Assembly: GCF_009903685.1 (NCBI RefSeq)
Contig: NZ_JAAABI010000003.1
Span: forward strand, 124,001-188,000
Reading direction: 5' to 3'
From: Flagellimonas ochracea
GTDB taxonomy: Bacteria; Bacteroidota; Bacteroidia; Flavobacteriales; Flavobacteriaceae
Length of the DNA: 64,000 nucleotides
The notes under the pieces were generated by a model, which did no database searches, was not told the origin of the DNA, and saw nothing but the letters and a program-made list of their open reading frames with translations. The position numbers and the translations under genes are program-made. Shown piece after piece: positions 8,700 to 18,797 of this stretch; within the stretch, counting starts at the first letter, position 1, and each line of letters begins with the position of its first letter.

Positions 8700-10034
8700 A
8701 TGGCGCGCTTGGTGATACTTGGTGCAGGGGAGAGTGGTGTGGGAACTGCCATTTTAGGGCAACAAAAAGGATTTGAAGTCTTTGTTTCGGACAAAGGAGA
8801 AATAAAAAAGGAATACAGCAAAGTTCTTGAACATTTTGAGATTGAATGGGAATCGGGCCAACATACCGAAACCAAAATCATGAAGGCCGATATAGTGATG
8901 AAAAGTCCTGGTATTCCAGATGCGGTGCCTTTGGTAAAAAAGCTTGTGGCGAAGAACATCCCTGTGATTTCGGAAATCGAGTTTGCTTCTAGGTATACTG
9001 ATGCAAACATTATCGGGATAACAGGCAGCAATGGAAAGACAACCACGACCATGCTTACGTACCATCTGTTGAAAAATGGTGGATTGAAGGTGGGTATGGC
9101 AGGAAATATCGGTGACAGTTTTGCAAAAATGGTGGCGGAACAAAATTTTGAACATTATGTGTTGGAAATCAGCAGTTTTCAGTTGGACGGTATTTTGGAT
9201 TTTAAACCACGAATTGCCATGATCACTAACATTACACCCGATCACCTGGACCGATACGAGTACATATTTGAGAATTATATCGCCTCCAAATTTCGGATAG
9301 CCATGAACCAAGATGAACATGATTATCTGATATATGATGCCGATGATGAAGTAATCCGTGATTGGTTAAAAGAAAACCCAGTTCAATCCAAATTGGTTCC
9401 TTTCTCCTTAAAGGAGAAACAAAAGGAAGGAGCTTGGCTGGAAAATGATACAATGAAATTAAAAATAGAACATAAAACCTTGGAAATGAGTACAGATATT
9501 TTGGCCTTGGAAGGCCAGCACAACGTAAAAAATGCGATGGCAGCCAGTTTGGCGGCATTGCTGGTGAATGTCAGAAAAGAGACCATTCGTCAAAGTATTC
9601 AGTCTTTTCAAGGGGTACCCCATAGATTGGAGAAGGTCTTGAAGATAAATCACGTGGAATACATTAACGATTCCAAAGCAACCAATGTAAATGCAGCATT
9701 TTATGCCCTGGATGGAATCAAAAAACCGATAGTGTGGATTGCTGGAGGTATTGATAAGGGCAATGAGTACTCCGAACTAATGCCTTTGGTGCGAGAGAAA
9801 GTAAAAGCGATTGTTTGCTTGGGAATGGATAACACGAAACTTAAAGACGCCTTTGGCAACGTCATCGACTTGATGGTCGAAACCTATTCCATGGAAGAAG
9901 CCGTGAAGGTGGCCTACAAGATTGCCGAACGTGGTGATGCCGTACTGCTGTCGCCAGCGTGCGCCAGTTTCGACCTTTTTAAAAATTACGAGGATAGAGG
10001 AAATCAATTCAAAAACGCAATAAAAAATCTATAG
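8700..10034 (+). CDS. murD: UDP-MurNAc-L-alanine:D-glutamate ligase MurD
   Basis: A 444-residue cytoplasmic Mur ligase adding D-glutamate to UDP-MurNAc-L-Ala. Visible marks are the N-terminal Rossmann start LVILGAGESGVG, the ATP loop GITGSNGKTTT (about residue 105), the EISSFQLD segment with the following ITPDHLDRY, and NDSKATN in the C-terminal domain. The length is normal. The start codon abuts the stop of mraY with no gap. Confidence 0.97.
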   Translation: MARLVILGAGESGVGTAILGQQKGFEVFVSDKGEIKKEYSKVLEHFEIEWESGQHTETKIMKADIVMKSPGIPDAVPLVKKLVAKNIPVISEIEFASRYTDANIIGITGSNGKTTTTMLTYHLLKNGGLKVGMAGNIGDSFAKMVAEQNFEHYVLEISSFQLDGILDFKPRIAMITNITPDHLDRYEYIFENYIASKFRIAMNQDEHDYLIYDADDEVIRDWLKENPVQSKLVPFSLKEKQKEGAWLENDTMKLKIEHKTLEMSTDILALEGQHNVKNAMAASLAALLVNVRKETIRQSIQSFQGVPHRLEKVLKINHVEYINDSKATNVNAAFYALDGIKKPIVWIAGGIDKGNEYSELMPLVREKVKAIVCLGMDNTKLKDAFGNVIDLMVETYSMEEAVKVAYKIAERGDAVLLSPACASFDLFKNYEDRGNQFKNAIKNL

Positions 10035-10040
10035 AACGTG

Positions 10041-11243
10041 ATGACAGTTTTCAAAAATTTGAAAGGTGATAAAGCCATTTGGGGCGTAGTGGCCCTATTG
10101 GCCCTTTTCTCATTTTTACCTGTCTACAGCGCAAGCACCAATTTGGTTTATGTAAACGATGATGGAACCACTTTTGGTCATTTGGTAAAACATGCCGTGC
10201 TCCTGTTCTTGGGCTTCGGAATTATATATGCTGTACATCGCATACCTGCACATTACTTTAAGGGCCTCTCCATTATTGCACTGCCCATAGTTTTGTTGCT
10301 ATTGGCATATACCCTCACCGTGGAGACCCGAATAGGTGGTGTTACGGCCAATCGGTGGATAAAGATTCCATTTGTCGGGGTCAATTTCCAGACATCCACC
10401 TTGGCTTCCGTGGTTTTAATGATTTGGATTGCTCGTTATTTGACCAAGATAAAGGATGTAAAGATCACCTTTAAAGAAAGTCTTTTGCCACTTTGGCTGC
10501 CTACAGCCCTTGTTGTATTGCTCATATTGCCCGAAAACTTCTCCACTGCTGCCATAATCAGTTTTTTGGTTTTGGTGTTGTGTTTTTTGGGTGGATATCC
10601 GCTGAAATACCTATTAGCAATGGTGGGTACAGTTTTGGTTTTGGGAGGAATGTTTCTTTTTGTCCTTTTCAAGGCCCCAGAAGTGTTGCCGCAACGGGCA
10701 GGGACGTGGAAATCTAGAATAGAAACCTTTGTACATCCAGAGAAAGCGGATAAGGACGACTTACATCAGTTGACCTTGGCCAAAATAGCCATAGCAGAGG
10801 GAGGTGTGGTAGGCAAGGGTGCTGGTAAAAGTGTTATGAAGAACATGTTGTCACAGAGCACCTCCGATTTCATTTTTGCCATAATTATCGAAGAATACGG
10901 TTTGTTGGGAGGAGGAGCGTTGCTCTTTTTCTATCTATTGCTATTGTTCAGGATAGTGGTTGTGGCACATTCGGCTAAAACAGTTTTTTCAAAATTGTTG
11001 GTAATTGGAGTGGGCCTGCCCATTGTTTTTCAAGCATTTATCAATATGGCGGTGGTGGTGCAGCTGTTTCCAGTTACCGGACAGCCCCTTCCACTGATAA
11101 GTATGGGAGGAACATCCATTTGGATGACTTGCTTGGCCATCGGGATTGTGCTCAGTGCAAGCAATAAAAAAGAAACCAGTGAGGAGGAATCCTATGACAT
11201 AGATGAAACCAATCCTTTAGAAGTATTGAGTGGACAGATATAG
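10041..11243 (+). CDS. ftsW: Septal peptidoglycan glycosyltransferase FtsW (SEDS family)
   Basis: A 400-residue SEDS-family polytopic membrane protein working with the division PBP. There are nine to ten hydrophobic segments. The conserved late region includes [26 protein letters not shown] and the [11 protein letters not shown] loop typical of FtsW/RodA. I use ATG 10041; a GTG directly before it (10038) would add one residue. The C-terminal tail is polar and overlaps the start of murG by 14 bases. Confidence 0.95.
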   Translation: MTVFKNLKGDKAIWGVVALLALFSFLPVYSASTNLVYVNDDGTTFGHLVKHAVLLFLGFGIIYAVHRIPAHYFKGLSIIALPIVLLLLAYTLTVETRIGGVTANRWIKIPFVGVNFQTSTLASVVLMIWIARYLTKIKDVKITFKESLLPLWLPTALVVLLILPENFSTAAIISFLVLVLCFLGGYPLKYLLAMVGTVLVLGGMFLFVLFKAPEVLPQRAGTWKSRIETFVHPEKADKDDLHQLTLAKIAIAEGGVVGKGAGKSVMKNMLSQSTSDFIFAIIIEEYGLLGGGALLFFYLLLLFRIVVVAHSAKTVFSKLLVIGVGLPIVFQAFINMAVVVQLFPVTGQPLPLISMGGTSIWMTCLAIGIVLSASNKKETSEEESYDIDETNPLEVLSGQI

Positions 11244-12318
11244 GTTTATACTTTCTGGAGGAGGTACAGGAGGACATATTTATCCGGCCATAGCCATAGC
11301 CAACGAATTGAAACGAAGGCATACCAATGCAGAGTTTTTGTTCGTGGGAGCCAAGGATAAAATGGAAATGGAAAAAGTGCCACAGGCGGGATATAAAATT
11401 GAGGGTCTGTGGATAAGTGGAATACAAAGGAAACTGACATTGAAAAATCTCATGTTTCCATTAAAGCTGATAAGTAGTTTGTTACGTGCGCGAAAAATAG
11501 TGAAGCAGTTTAAACCGGATGTTGCCATCGGAACGGGAGGTTTTGCCAGTGGGCCATTACTTAGGATGGCTGCAAGTGCTGGGATACCTTGTGTGCTTCA
11601 AGAGCAGAATTCTTTTGCAGGCATCACAAACAAGCTGCTATCGGGCAAGGCAAAAAAGATATGTGTGGCCTATGATGGCATGGAGCGGTTTTTTCCAAAG
11701 GAAAAGATTGTGAAAACCGGAAATCCAATTCGTATGGATTTGGTGAATTTGAAAAAGGACAATAAAGAAGCACTCAGTTTTTTTGGGTTGAATCCGAACA
11801 GAAAAACCATCTTGATTCTCGGGGGGAGTCTTGGCGCACGACGTATCAACCAATTGATTGAAAGGGAACTCGATTTCTTTGATGCAATGGGATTGCAGGT
11901 ACTTTGGCAATGTGGCAAACTCTATTTTGAAGAATACAGGAAATACAATTCGGAAACCGTGAAGGTACTGGCATTTGTCAACCGCATGGATTTTGCCTAT
12001 ACAGCTGCCGATGTAATAATCTCCAGAGCCGGAGCAGGTTCGGTCTCCGAATTGTGTTTGGTAGGGAAGCCCGTGTTGTTTATCCCATCGCCGAACGTGG
12101 CCGAAGATCATCAGACACAGAATGCAAAAGCACTTGTGACCAAGGATGCTGGGATCATGCTTAAAGAAATGGAGTTGGATTCAACATTTGAGGAAAGGTT
12201 TTCCCAATTGATGAATTCCGAAGAAATGCAACAAACGCTTGGAGCAAACATTAGAAAATTGGCCATGCCAAAAGCCACTGAGCATATTGTCGATGAAATT
12301 GAAAAGTTGTTGAAGTGA
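11230..12318 (+). CDS. murG: UDP-GlcNAc transferase MurG (lipid II synthase)
   Basis: A 362-residue GT28-family glycosyltransferase that adds GlcNAc to lipid I at the inner face of the membrane. The N-terminal [11 protein letters not shown] loop is at residues 10-20. The donor-binding region includes [23 protein letters not shown], and QEQNSFAG is present in the N-terminal domain. The start is GTG 11230, inside ftsW, chosen because it gives the usual short segment before GGTGGH. Confidence 0.97.
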   Translation: MDRYRFILSGGGTGGHIYPAIAIANELKRRHTNAEFLFVGAKDKMEMEKVPQAGYKIEGLWISGIQRKLTLKNLMFPLKLISSLLRARKIVKQFKPDVAIGTGGFASGPLLRMAASAGIPCVLQEQNSFAGITNKLLSGKAKKICVAYDGMERFFPKEKIVKTGNPIRMDLVNLKKDNKEALSFFGLNPNRKTILILGGSLGARRINQLIERELDFFDAMGLQVLWQCGKLYFEEYRKYNSETVKVLAFVNRMDFAYTAADVIISRAGAGSVSELCLVGKPVLFIPSPNVAEDHQTQNAKALVTKDAGIMLKEMELDSTFEERFSQLMNSEEMQQTLGANIRKLAMPKATEHIVDEIEKLLK

Positions 12319-13664
12319 ATTTGAAAGACATACATAGCGTCTATTTTATTGGTATTGGCGGCATTGGTATGTCCGCTTTGGCGCATTATTTTCATTTTGT
12401 GGGCAAGCAAGTGGCAGGGTACGACCGGACCATGACACCCATCACACAAGAATTGACGGAGAAAGGTGTTTTAGTACACTTCGATGATGATGTTCAGAAG
12501 ATTCCGGAAAGTTTCAAAGAACGGGACACACTTGTTGTTTATACACCTGCTGTGCCAGTCGAGCATTCTGAGCTGCAGTTTTTCAAGGATAACGGGTTTC
12601 AAGTAAAGAAACGTGCTGAGGTCTTGGGTATCATATCAAGGGATACTTTTTGCCTAGCGGTGGCCGGCACACATGGCAAAACAACTACTTCCTGTATTTT
12701 AGCGCATTTGCTTAAGGAATGCGGCCTGCCGTTCATGGCATTTTTAGGAGGTATTTCTGAAGATTTCAACAGCAATTTTGTACTCGATGGCACCCAATAT
12801 TCCGTGGTGGAGGCCGATGAGTTCGACCGGTCCTTTCTGCACCTATCACCCCAAATAGCATGCATAACTTCCATGGATGCGGATCATTTGGACATTTATG
12901 GAACCAAGGAAGAGTTGGAGCAATCTTTTAAGGATTTTTCATTCCGTGTTAAACCCAAGGGATCATTATTGGTGAAAAGTGGATTATCCATTAAAGGAAT
13001 CACCTTTGGGATAGAAGACGGGTCTGATTTCTGCATAAAAAACATAGAAGTTGAACAAGGCACCTACATATTTGATTTGGTCACCCCATCCGAAGAATTG
13101 AAACACGTTCGATTCAACAAACCCGGAAGGCATAATTTGCTCAATGGATTAGCTGCTTTTGCCATGGCGGTGCAAATAGGTTCCCCACCACACCGCCTTG
13201 CCAAGGCTTTGGAAACCTTCAAAGGGGTACAGCGAAGATTTTCGTATCAAATTAAAGAAAAGAATTTTGTTTATATAGACGATTATGCCCATCATCCCAC
13301 AGAAATAAATGCGGTATACCAAGCGATACGTGAGATGCATGAGGAGGCACAAGTGACCGCAGTTTTTCAACCCCATCTTTTCTCCAGAACAAAGGATTTT
13401 GCAGACGAATTTGCTGCAAGTCTTTCGCAATTTGACTCGATTTTGCTGATGGAGATCTATCCAGCCCGAGAAGAGCCCATCGAAGGAATTACTTCTTCTT
13501 GGCTATTGGATAAGATTGATAACCCCAATAAGAAGTTGATTTCAAAATCAAATTTGATACAGGAGATAAAACACTGTAAAACAGGGGTTTTGGTAAGTAT
13601 GGGTGCTGGAGACATTGGAATGGAAGTATCAAAAATAAAAAAAGAATTGGCGTATGCGAGTTAA
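12315..13664 (+). CDS. murC: UDP-MurNAc:L-alanine ligase MurC
   Basis: A 449-residue Mur ligase that starts the stem peptide. The N-terminal [11 protein letters not shown] loop (about residue 13) and the ATP loop [10 protein letters not shown] (about 116) are both intact, with HHPTE and FQPHLFSRT in the C-terminal domain as expected. The start is GTG 12315, within a GTGA overlap with murG. The length is normal. Confidence 0.97.
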   Translation: MNLKDIHSVYFIGIGGIGMSALAHYFHFVGKQVAGYDRTMTPITQELTEKGVLVHFDDDVQKIPESFKERDTLVVYTPAVPVEHSELQFFKDNGFQVKKRAEVLGIISRDTFCLAVAGTHGKTTTSCILAHLLKECGLPFMAFLGGISEDFNSNFVLDGTQYSVVEADEFDRSFLHLSPQIACITSMDADHLDIYGTKEELEQSFKDFSFRVKPKGSLLVKSGLSIKGITFGIEDGSDFCIKNIEVEQGTYIFDLVTPSEELKHVRFNKPGRHNLLNGLAAFAMAVQIGSPPHRLAKALETFKGVQRRFSYQIKEKNFVYIDDYAHHPTEINAVYQAIREMHEEAQVTAVFQPHLFSRTKDFADEFAASLSQFDSILLMEIYPAREEPIEGITSSWLLDKIDNPNKKLISKSNLIQEIKHCKTGVLVSMGAGDIGMEVSKIKKELAYAS

Positions 13665-14373
13665 CTGGGATCACATAAAATTAGCATGTTTATCTGTTGC
13701 GGTAATTGCGCTTTATGGCTTTGCCGATCACCGTAGCAAGAAGAAAAAGGTAGACGATTTCTCCATCGTATTTATGGGAGATAACAATTTGTACATTACC
13801 GAAGGTGCAGTTAATAAATTGTTAATACAAAATTATGGACCCGTAAAAAATAGGCCTAAAGAACAATTAGTTTTGAATACCATAGAGGAAGTATTACTGT
13901 CCAATGATATGGTGAAAAACGCCCAGGTCTATCTTACTGTAAACGGGGAACTTATATCCAAGATTGTTCAACGCAAACCGATTGGAAGAGTAGAGGGAGT
14001 CTCTAAATTTTATTTGGATGATTTGGGAGAACGCATGCCTTTGTCAAAGTATCACTCGGCGAGGGTTCCCATTATCACGGGCAAAATTACAGGGAAATCC
14101 TTGGAGGACGCCTACGTTATTTTGAATTATATAAACGCCGATGATTTTCTAAGGAAAAATGTAATCGGAATACATATAGAAGAGGAAGGGAAATACCAAT
14201 TAAAGTTTCGTATGGAAAACTTTGTGGTGAATTTAGGTGGGGTTGATAACCTTAATGAGAAGTTTAAAAATTTCATGGCTTTTTATGCCAAGGCAACCAA
14301 GGACAATTCCTTGGAAAATTATGCAATAGTGAGTTTAGAATTCAACAACCAAGTGGTTTGCACCAAAATATAA
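13654..14373 (+). CDS. ftsQ: Cell division protein FtsQ
   Basis: A 239-residue bitopic divisome protein. A short cytoplasmic N-terminus is followed by one hydrophobic helix (about residues 8-22) and a basic KKKK stop, then a POTRA-like region (VFMGDNNLYITEGAVNKLL) and the FtsQ/DivIB domain, which includes ERMPLS and ARVPIITG. Sequence conservation in this family is low. Position between murC and ftsA supports the call. It overlaps murC by 11 bases. Confidence 0.92.
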   Translation: MRVNWDHIKLACLSVAVIALYGFADHRSKKKKVDDFSIVFMGDNNLYITEGAVNKLLIQNYGPVKNRPKEQLVLNTIEEVLLSNDMVKNAQVYLTVNGELISKIVQRKPIGRVEGVSKFYLDDLGERMPLSKYHSARVPIITGKITGKSLEDAYVILNYINADDFLRKNVIGIHIEEEGKYQLKFRMENFVVNLGGVDNLNEKFKNFMAFYAKATKDNSLENYAIVSLEFNNQVVCTKI

Positions 14374-14376
14374 CGT

Positions 14377-15705
14377 ATGGAACAGGGTAATTATTCAGTC
14401 GGGCTGGACATTGGAACTACTAAGATCGTGGCAATCATCGGTAGGGAAAATGAATATGGAAAAATTGAAGTTCTAGGAACTGGAAAGTCGAAGAGCCTGG
14501 GAGTGCACAGGGGGGTGGTCAATAATATAACCCAGACCATATCCTCCATTCAGCAAGCTGTGGAACAAGCAGAGATCAATTCGGGATTGAAGATTGGTTC
14601 AGTGGTGGTCGGAATTGCAGGGCAACATATTCGTAGCCTCCAGCACAGCGACTACATTACTCGTCCAAATTCTGAAGAAGTAATCGATAACGATGATTTG
14701 GACCGACTTTGCAACCAAGTCTATAAGTTGGTTATGCTTCCTGGTGAAGAAATCATCCATGTACTGCCCCAAGAATACAAGGTCGATGGCCAATCAGAAA
14801 TAAAAGAGCCCAAAGGGATGTACGGCGGTCGACTGGAAGCCAATTTTCATGTGGTTGTGGGTCAGGTATCCTCCATCAAAAACATCGGAAGGTGCATAAA
14901 AAGTGCTGGTTTGGATTTGGGTAACATCACTTTGGAACCTTTGGCATCTGCAGAGGCGGTATTGAGCCAAGAGGAAAAAGAAGCTGGTGTAGCATTGATC
15001 GATATAGGTGGCGGAACCACGGATTTGGCCATTTTCAAGGACGGTATCATACGTCATACATCGGTAATACCTTTCGGAGGTAATGTAATAACAGAAGATA
15101 TCAAAGAAGGCTGCTCCATCATAGAGAAGCAAGCTGAACTATTGAAGATAAAATTTGGTTCTGCCTGGCCCGGAGAAAACAAGGACAACGAAATCGTTTC
15201 CATTCCTGGGCTACGCGGTCGGGAACCCAAGGAAATCACCCTTAAAAACCTGTCCAAGATCATTCATGCCCGTGTTGTGGAAATTATAGAGCAGGTGTAT
15301 GTGGAAATCAAAAACTACGGTCACGAAGAGCAAAAGAAAAAATTGATTGCAGGTATTGTGCTCACTGGAGGAGGAAGTCAATTGAAGCACCTAAAACAAT
15401 TGGTGGAGTACATCACCGGTATGGATACCCGTATTGGCTACCCCAACGAGCATTTGGCCGGCGATTCCGATGAAGAGGTGGCAAGTCCTTTATACGCAAC
15501 GGCCGTAGGATTGTTGATGAATGCCTTGGAATCAACAAGTGAAAATCTCCCTGTTGATGAAGATGGAGTGCCAGAAGAAGAGAAGGTTTTGGTAGAACAA
15601 GGACACACGGAAGGAAAAATGACTATGGAAAGCCATAGAGCAAGGAAATCCATTTTTGATAAATGGTCGGAAAAGTTGAAGGACTTTTTGGACAATGCAG
15701 AATAG
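14377..15705 (+). CDS. ftsA: Cell division actin-like protein FtsA
   Basis: A 442-residue actin-fold ATPase that tethers FtsZ to the membrane. Phosphate-1 is in VGLDIGTTKIV near the N-terminus, phosphate-2 in ALIDIGGGTTDLAIF (about residue 206), and the adenosine loop in IVLTGGGSQLKHL. The C-terminus ends in a basic/hydrophobic stretch (RKSIFDKWSEKLKDFLDN), consistent with the membrane-targeting amphipathic helix. It lies between ftsQ and ftsZ, 3 and 26 bases from them. Confidence 0.97.
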   Translation: MEQGNYSVGLDIGTTKIVAIIGRENEYGKIEVLGTGKSKSLGVHRGVVNNITQTISSIQQAVEQAEINSGLKIGSVVVGIAGQHIRSLQHSDYITRPNSEEVIDNDDLDRLCNQVYKLVMLPGEEIIHVLPQEYKVDGQSEIKEPKGMYGGRLEANFHVVVGQVSSIKNIGRCIKSAGLDLGNITLEPLASAEAVLSQEEKEAGVALIDIGGGTTDLAIFKDGIIRHTSVIPFGGNVITEDIKEGCSIIEKQAELLKIKFGSAWPGENKDNEIVSIPGLRGREPKEITLKNLSKIIHARVVEIIEQVYVEIKNYGHEEQKKKLIAGIVLTGGGSQLKHLKQLVEYITGMDTRIGYPNEHLAGDSDEEVASPLYATAVGLLMNALESTSENLPVDEDGVPEEEKVLVEQGHTEGKMTMESHRARKSIFDKWSEKLKDFLDNAE

Positions 15706-15731
15706 TAACCCCATAAAGAAACAAAACTGTC

Positions 15732-17678
15732 ATGAGTAAGAACGCTGAATTTGACAACATCGCTTTTGATTTGCCCAAGAACAAAAGCAACGTAATAAAA
15801 GTAATTGGAGTTGGAGGCGGAGGAAGCAATGCCATCAATCACATGTTCCAGGCCGGTATCAACGGAGTGGACTTTGTAATCTGCAATACCGATGCCCAAG
15901 CATTGCAGAACAGCTCTGTGCCCAATAAGATTCAATTGGGGGTATCCCTTACAGAAGGTCTTGGAGCTGGAGCTAATCCTGAAATTGGGGAGCAGGCAGC
16001 CCTGGAAAGCATGGACGATATCAAGGCCATGTTGGAGCAGACTACAAAAATGGCTTTTATTACCGCGGGAATGGGAGGAGGAACCGGAACAGGTGCCGCT
16101 CCAGTTATTGCCAAGTTGGCTAAGGAAATGGACATTCTTACCGTAGGCATTGTGACCATACCCTTTCAGTTCGAAGGGGCCATGCGAAACAAACAAGCAC
16201 AACTAGGGATTGAAAAACTGCGCGCCAATGTTGATTCTTTGATTGTAATCAACAACAACAAGCTTAGGGAGGTTTATGGAAATCTTGGGTTTAAGGCGGG
16301 ATTCTCAAAAGCAGATGAAGTTTTGGCCACTGCCGCTAGGGGTATAGCAGAAGTCATTACACATCACTACACTCAGAATATTGACCTTAGAGATGCCAAA
16401 ACCGTACTTTCCAATAGTGGAACAGCAATTATGGGGTCCGCCTCGGCAACAGGTTCCGCTCGTGCCAATGAAGCTATTACGAAAGCATTGGATTCTCCTT
16501 TGCTTAACGATAACAAAATAAACGGGGCTAAAAATGTGTTGCTGCTCATAGTATCAGGTACCCAAGAAATCACTATTGATGAGATAGGTGAAATCAATGA
16601 CCATATCCAAATCGAGGCTGGGCATGGAGCCAATATCATTATGGGAGTAGGAGAGGATGAAAATTTGGGCGAGGCCATAGCGGTTACCGTGATAGCTACG
16701 GGATTTAACATAGATCAGCAAGATGATATCGTAAATACCGAGTCAAAAAAAGTATTCTATACGCTTGAGGATGAGCAGACTGCAGAACATGATCTTAGTA
16801 CTGAGACCACTTCCGTGCAGGATGTTAGGATTGAAAAGAATCCTGTGGAACCTGTACCACAGGTGGTCAAACATACATTGGAGATGGATGAAGGGCTTGA
16901 AGAAAAACTGCAGGAAAAAGAATCTGATTTAATTACGACCACGAGCTATATCCGAAACTTCAATGTGTTTTATGAAGAAGTAGTGCCCGAAAACGTGGAA
17001 GATGACTTTGTCATTATCGAGACCAAAAGTATTCTGAACAATATAGAGGTTGTAGATGCAGAAGTTGTTTCACCCAAAGCAGAAGAAGATCAATTTACCT
17101 TAAGTTTTGATATGCCACTAAATCAAGTGGAAGAAGAAAAGGAGCAAACAGTAACCTTTAATCTGGATGAAGAAGTCAAGGACATCAACGTAAATGAATA
17201 TGTTGAGGTAAAGCCCGTATTGGAATATAGAAAGGAAGGCGAGACCCGTTACAATTTGGAAGAGTATATGGAGTTGGAAAATAAATTGACGGGAGCTAAA
17301 TCTGTGGCTGAAACCCACGAACCTAAATTGATGGAAAACGAACTGGTTTTTGAAAAAAAGACCATTAAAGTGGAAGCCAATAAAGAAAATGATGCGGAGG
17401 GGTCGAACGCCGGACCGCTTAACAGTCCGATCAGCGAGTTGCTGAAAGATCGTGCTGACGAGCGCAGAAAAAAACTGAAAAACTTCAATTATAAGTTTCA
17501 GAACAACCGAAACAGTATTGATGAAATAGAAAAACAGCCAGCCTACAAACGTCAGGGTGTTGATTTAAACGAGGTTCCTAAAGAGCAGAAGGTTTCCAGG
17601 ACTACATTGAGTGAGGATAGCAATGATGACCTTCAATTGCGTTCCAACAACTCTTTTTTGCACGATAATGTTGATTAG
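15732..17678 (+). CDS. ftsZ: Cell division tubulin homologue FtsZ with long C-terminal extension
   Basis: A 648-residue FtsZ. The GTPase half carries the tubulin signature GGGTGTG at residues 115-121, [14 protein letters not shown] near residue 20, and NTDAQAL. The folded core ends near residue 320. The remaining roughly 320 residues are acidic, low-complexity linker ending in a basic patch and [12 protein letters not shown]. This is far longer than the roughly 60-residue linker of E. coli but is common in flavobacteria. No canonical DIPAFLR-like tail is visible. Last gene of the dcw cluster; a terminator follows. Confidence 0.97.
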   Translation: MSKNAEFDNIAFDLPKNKSNVIKVIGVGGGGSNAINHMFQAGINGVDFVICNTDAQALQNSSVPNKIQLGVSLTEGLGAGANPEIGEQAALESMDDIKAMLEQTTKMAFITAGMGGGTGTGAAPVIAKLAKEMDILTVGIVTIPFQFEGAMRNKQAQLGIEKLRANVDSLIVINNNKLREVYGNLGFKAGFSKADEVLATAARGIAEVITHHYTQNIDLRDAKTVLSNSGTAIMGSASATGSARANEAITKALDSPLLNDNKINGAKNVLLLIVSGTQEITIDEIGEINDHIQIEAGHGANIIMGVGEDENLGEAIAVTVIATGFNIDQQDDIVNTESKKVFYTLEDEQTAEHDLSTETTSVQDVRIEKNPVEPVPQVVKHTLEMDEGLEEKLQEKESDLITTTSYIRNFNVFYEEVVPENVEDDFVIIETKSILNNIEVVDAEVVSPKAEEDQFTLSFDMPLNQVEEEKEQTVTFNLDEEVKDINVNEYVEVKPVLEYRKEGETRYNLEEYMELENKLTGAKSVAETHEPKLMENELVFEKKTIKVEANKENDAEGSNAGPLNSPISELLKDRADERRKKLKNFNYKFQNNRNSIDEIEKQPAYKRQGVDLNEVPKEQKVSRTTLSEDSNDDLQLRSNNSFLHDNVD

Positions 17679-17716
17679 TAGTGTTTAAATTGAAATCCAT
17701 TTTCAATGGAGAGCAT

Positions 17717-17755
17717 AAGCCCGATGGTTGATAGACTTTCGGGTTTATTTTTTTA
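17717..17755 (+). terminator. Rho-independent terminator after ftsZ
   Basis: An 8-bp stem (AAGCCCGA with TCGGGTTT, one G-T pair) with a 14-nt loop is followed by ATTTTTTTA. It lies 38 bases after the ftsZ stop and before the YqeY-family gene, and closes the long dcw transcript. Confidence 0.75.
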
Positions 17756-17780
17756 TATTCGCAGCCCAAAATAGATTGAA

Positions 17781-18233
17781 ATGGCTTTGCAAGAAAAAGT
17801 AATGGAGGAGATGAAGGCAGCGATGAAATCCAAGGATGCGGTTGCACTGGAATCACTGCGTGCCATAAAGTCTGCAATCTTGTTGGCTAAAACTGATAAG
17901 GGTGCTGTTGGTGAGCTTAGCGAAGCAGATGAGATCAGGCTGGTACAGAAGTTGGTAAAGCAACGTAAGGATAGCGCAGCTATTTTTAAAGAACAGGGTC
18001 GTGATGACCTTGCAGAGCCTGAATTGGCCCAGGTTGCCGTTATAGAAAAGTTTTTGCCCGAACAACTTGGGGAAGTGGAAATAGAAAAAATTGTAGTGCA
18101 AACCATAGATGCCATAGGAGCTTCTGGAATGCAGGATATGGGAAAGGTCATGGGAATCGTTTCCAAAGAATTGGCTGGTCAGGCCGATGGAAAGACCATT
18201 TCTACCATTGTAAAAGCAAAATTAAGTTCATAA
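17781..18233 (+). CDS. GatB/YqeY domain protein
   Basis: A 150-residue YqeY-like protein. This family shares the tail domain of GatB, the tRNA-dependent amidotransferase subunit, but lacks its catalytic part; the cellular role is not established. Visible marks are the helical N-terminal half (MKAAMKSKDAVALESLRAIKSAI) and the C-terminal FLPEQL...MGKVMGIV...GRAD-like segment (here GQADGKT). It often lies next to ftsZ in flavobacteria. It has its own space after the ftsZ terminator and ends 11 bases before the tRNA gene. Confidence 0.92.
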   Translation: MALQEKVMEEMKAAMKSKDAVALESLRAIKSAILLAKTDKGAVGELSEADEIRLVQKLVKQRKDSAAIFKEQGRDDLAEPELAQVAVIEKFLPEQLGEVEIEKIVVQTIDAIGASGMQDMGKVMGIVSKELAGQADGKTISTIVKAKLSS

Positions 18234-18244
18234 GAAACATAAAA

Positions 18245-18318
18245 GGCCGCGTAGTTCAACTGGATAGAATATCAGATTTCGGCTCTGAGGGTTGGGGGTT
18301 CGAATCCTCCCGCGGTCA
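18245..18318 (+). tRNA. tRNA-Arg (anticodon TCG)
   Basis: A 74-nt cloverleaf. The acceptor stem GGCCGCG pairs with CGCGGTC (one G-T) and discriminator A is at 18318. D stem GTTC/GAAT. Anticodon stem TCAGA/TCTGA with loop TTTCGGC, giving anticodon TCG. T stem GGGGG/CCTCC with loop TTCGAAT. CCA is not encoded. The TCG anticodon reads CGN arginine codons. The 3' end is repeated downstream at 31696 and 33054, which marks it as an integration site. Confidence 0.93.
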
Positions 18319-18690
18319 CTGGGAACTACATATTTGAATTCAAAAAGTCTGAAAATCATTGATTTTGAGACTTTTTTTTGATTACGTAAAATCTTTTTAG
18401 ATCCTGTCAAGGTTGTAGTTTGGATTGGTGATTTCTGCATCGCCCAGTAAATCAGTTTGGCAAGAATTTGGGACGCCTGTAGCGCGAAACTAGTTTCGTT
18501 CGCCATTCAGTTGATTTTTTTTTGTCGATAATACTACTTTGAGACGTGTCAACTAGGCATCATAAACCCACCGTTTAGCGTCATTAAAATAGCCCTTTCG
18601 ATGAACTTTGGATAAGTTTAGAAATAGGTATAGGGAATTGAACTTTCGGAAGCGGATTTTCTAAGTCGAGTAAAATCTGGGATTAATTGC
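18298..18690 (+). repeat. Direct repeat copy 1: tRNA-Arg 3' end plus element-end sequence
   Basis: The block starts in the T loop of tRNA-Arg and runs past the gene. Its first 32 nt (18298-18329) match 31696-31727 at 28 positions and 33054-33085 at 27 positions, without gaps. Homology with copy 2 continues through the terminator, the GTCAAGGTTGTAGTTTGG segment (about 18406) and GAATTTGGGACGC (about 18464). It is weaker from there to about 18690 (AAGTTTAGAAA). No gene is visible in 18319-18797; this block occupies most of that gap. Confidence 0.75.
18342..18379 (+). terminator. Terminator downstream of tRNA-Arg
   Basis: A long hairpin, AAAAGTCT-GAAAATCA against TGATTTT-GAGACTTTT with one internal mismatch, is followed by a T run. 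It lies 24 bases after the tRNA. A diverged copy with the same placement follows the second tRNA 3'-end copy (about 31741-31778). Confidence 0.7.
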
Positions 18691-18797
18691 CTCGCAGTAA
18701 ATAGTCCGTTATTCTAAAAAAATGTTGGTATTATGAGTCAAACATTTAATTTGGGCATATGCTCAAGACTCATAGTTTAAATGTTTGGTCGTTTCGA

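Noticed and set aside
18228-18506. 92-codon leftward ORF over the tRNA-Arg gene and terminator
   Set aside because: It is antisense to a clear tRNA and its hairpin terminator; the frame is a by-product of that sequence.
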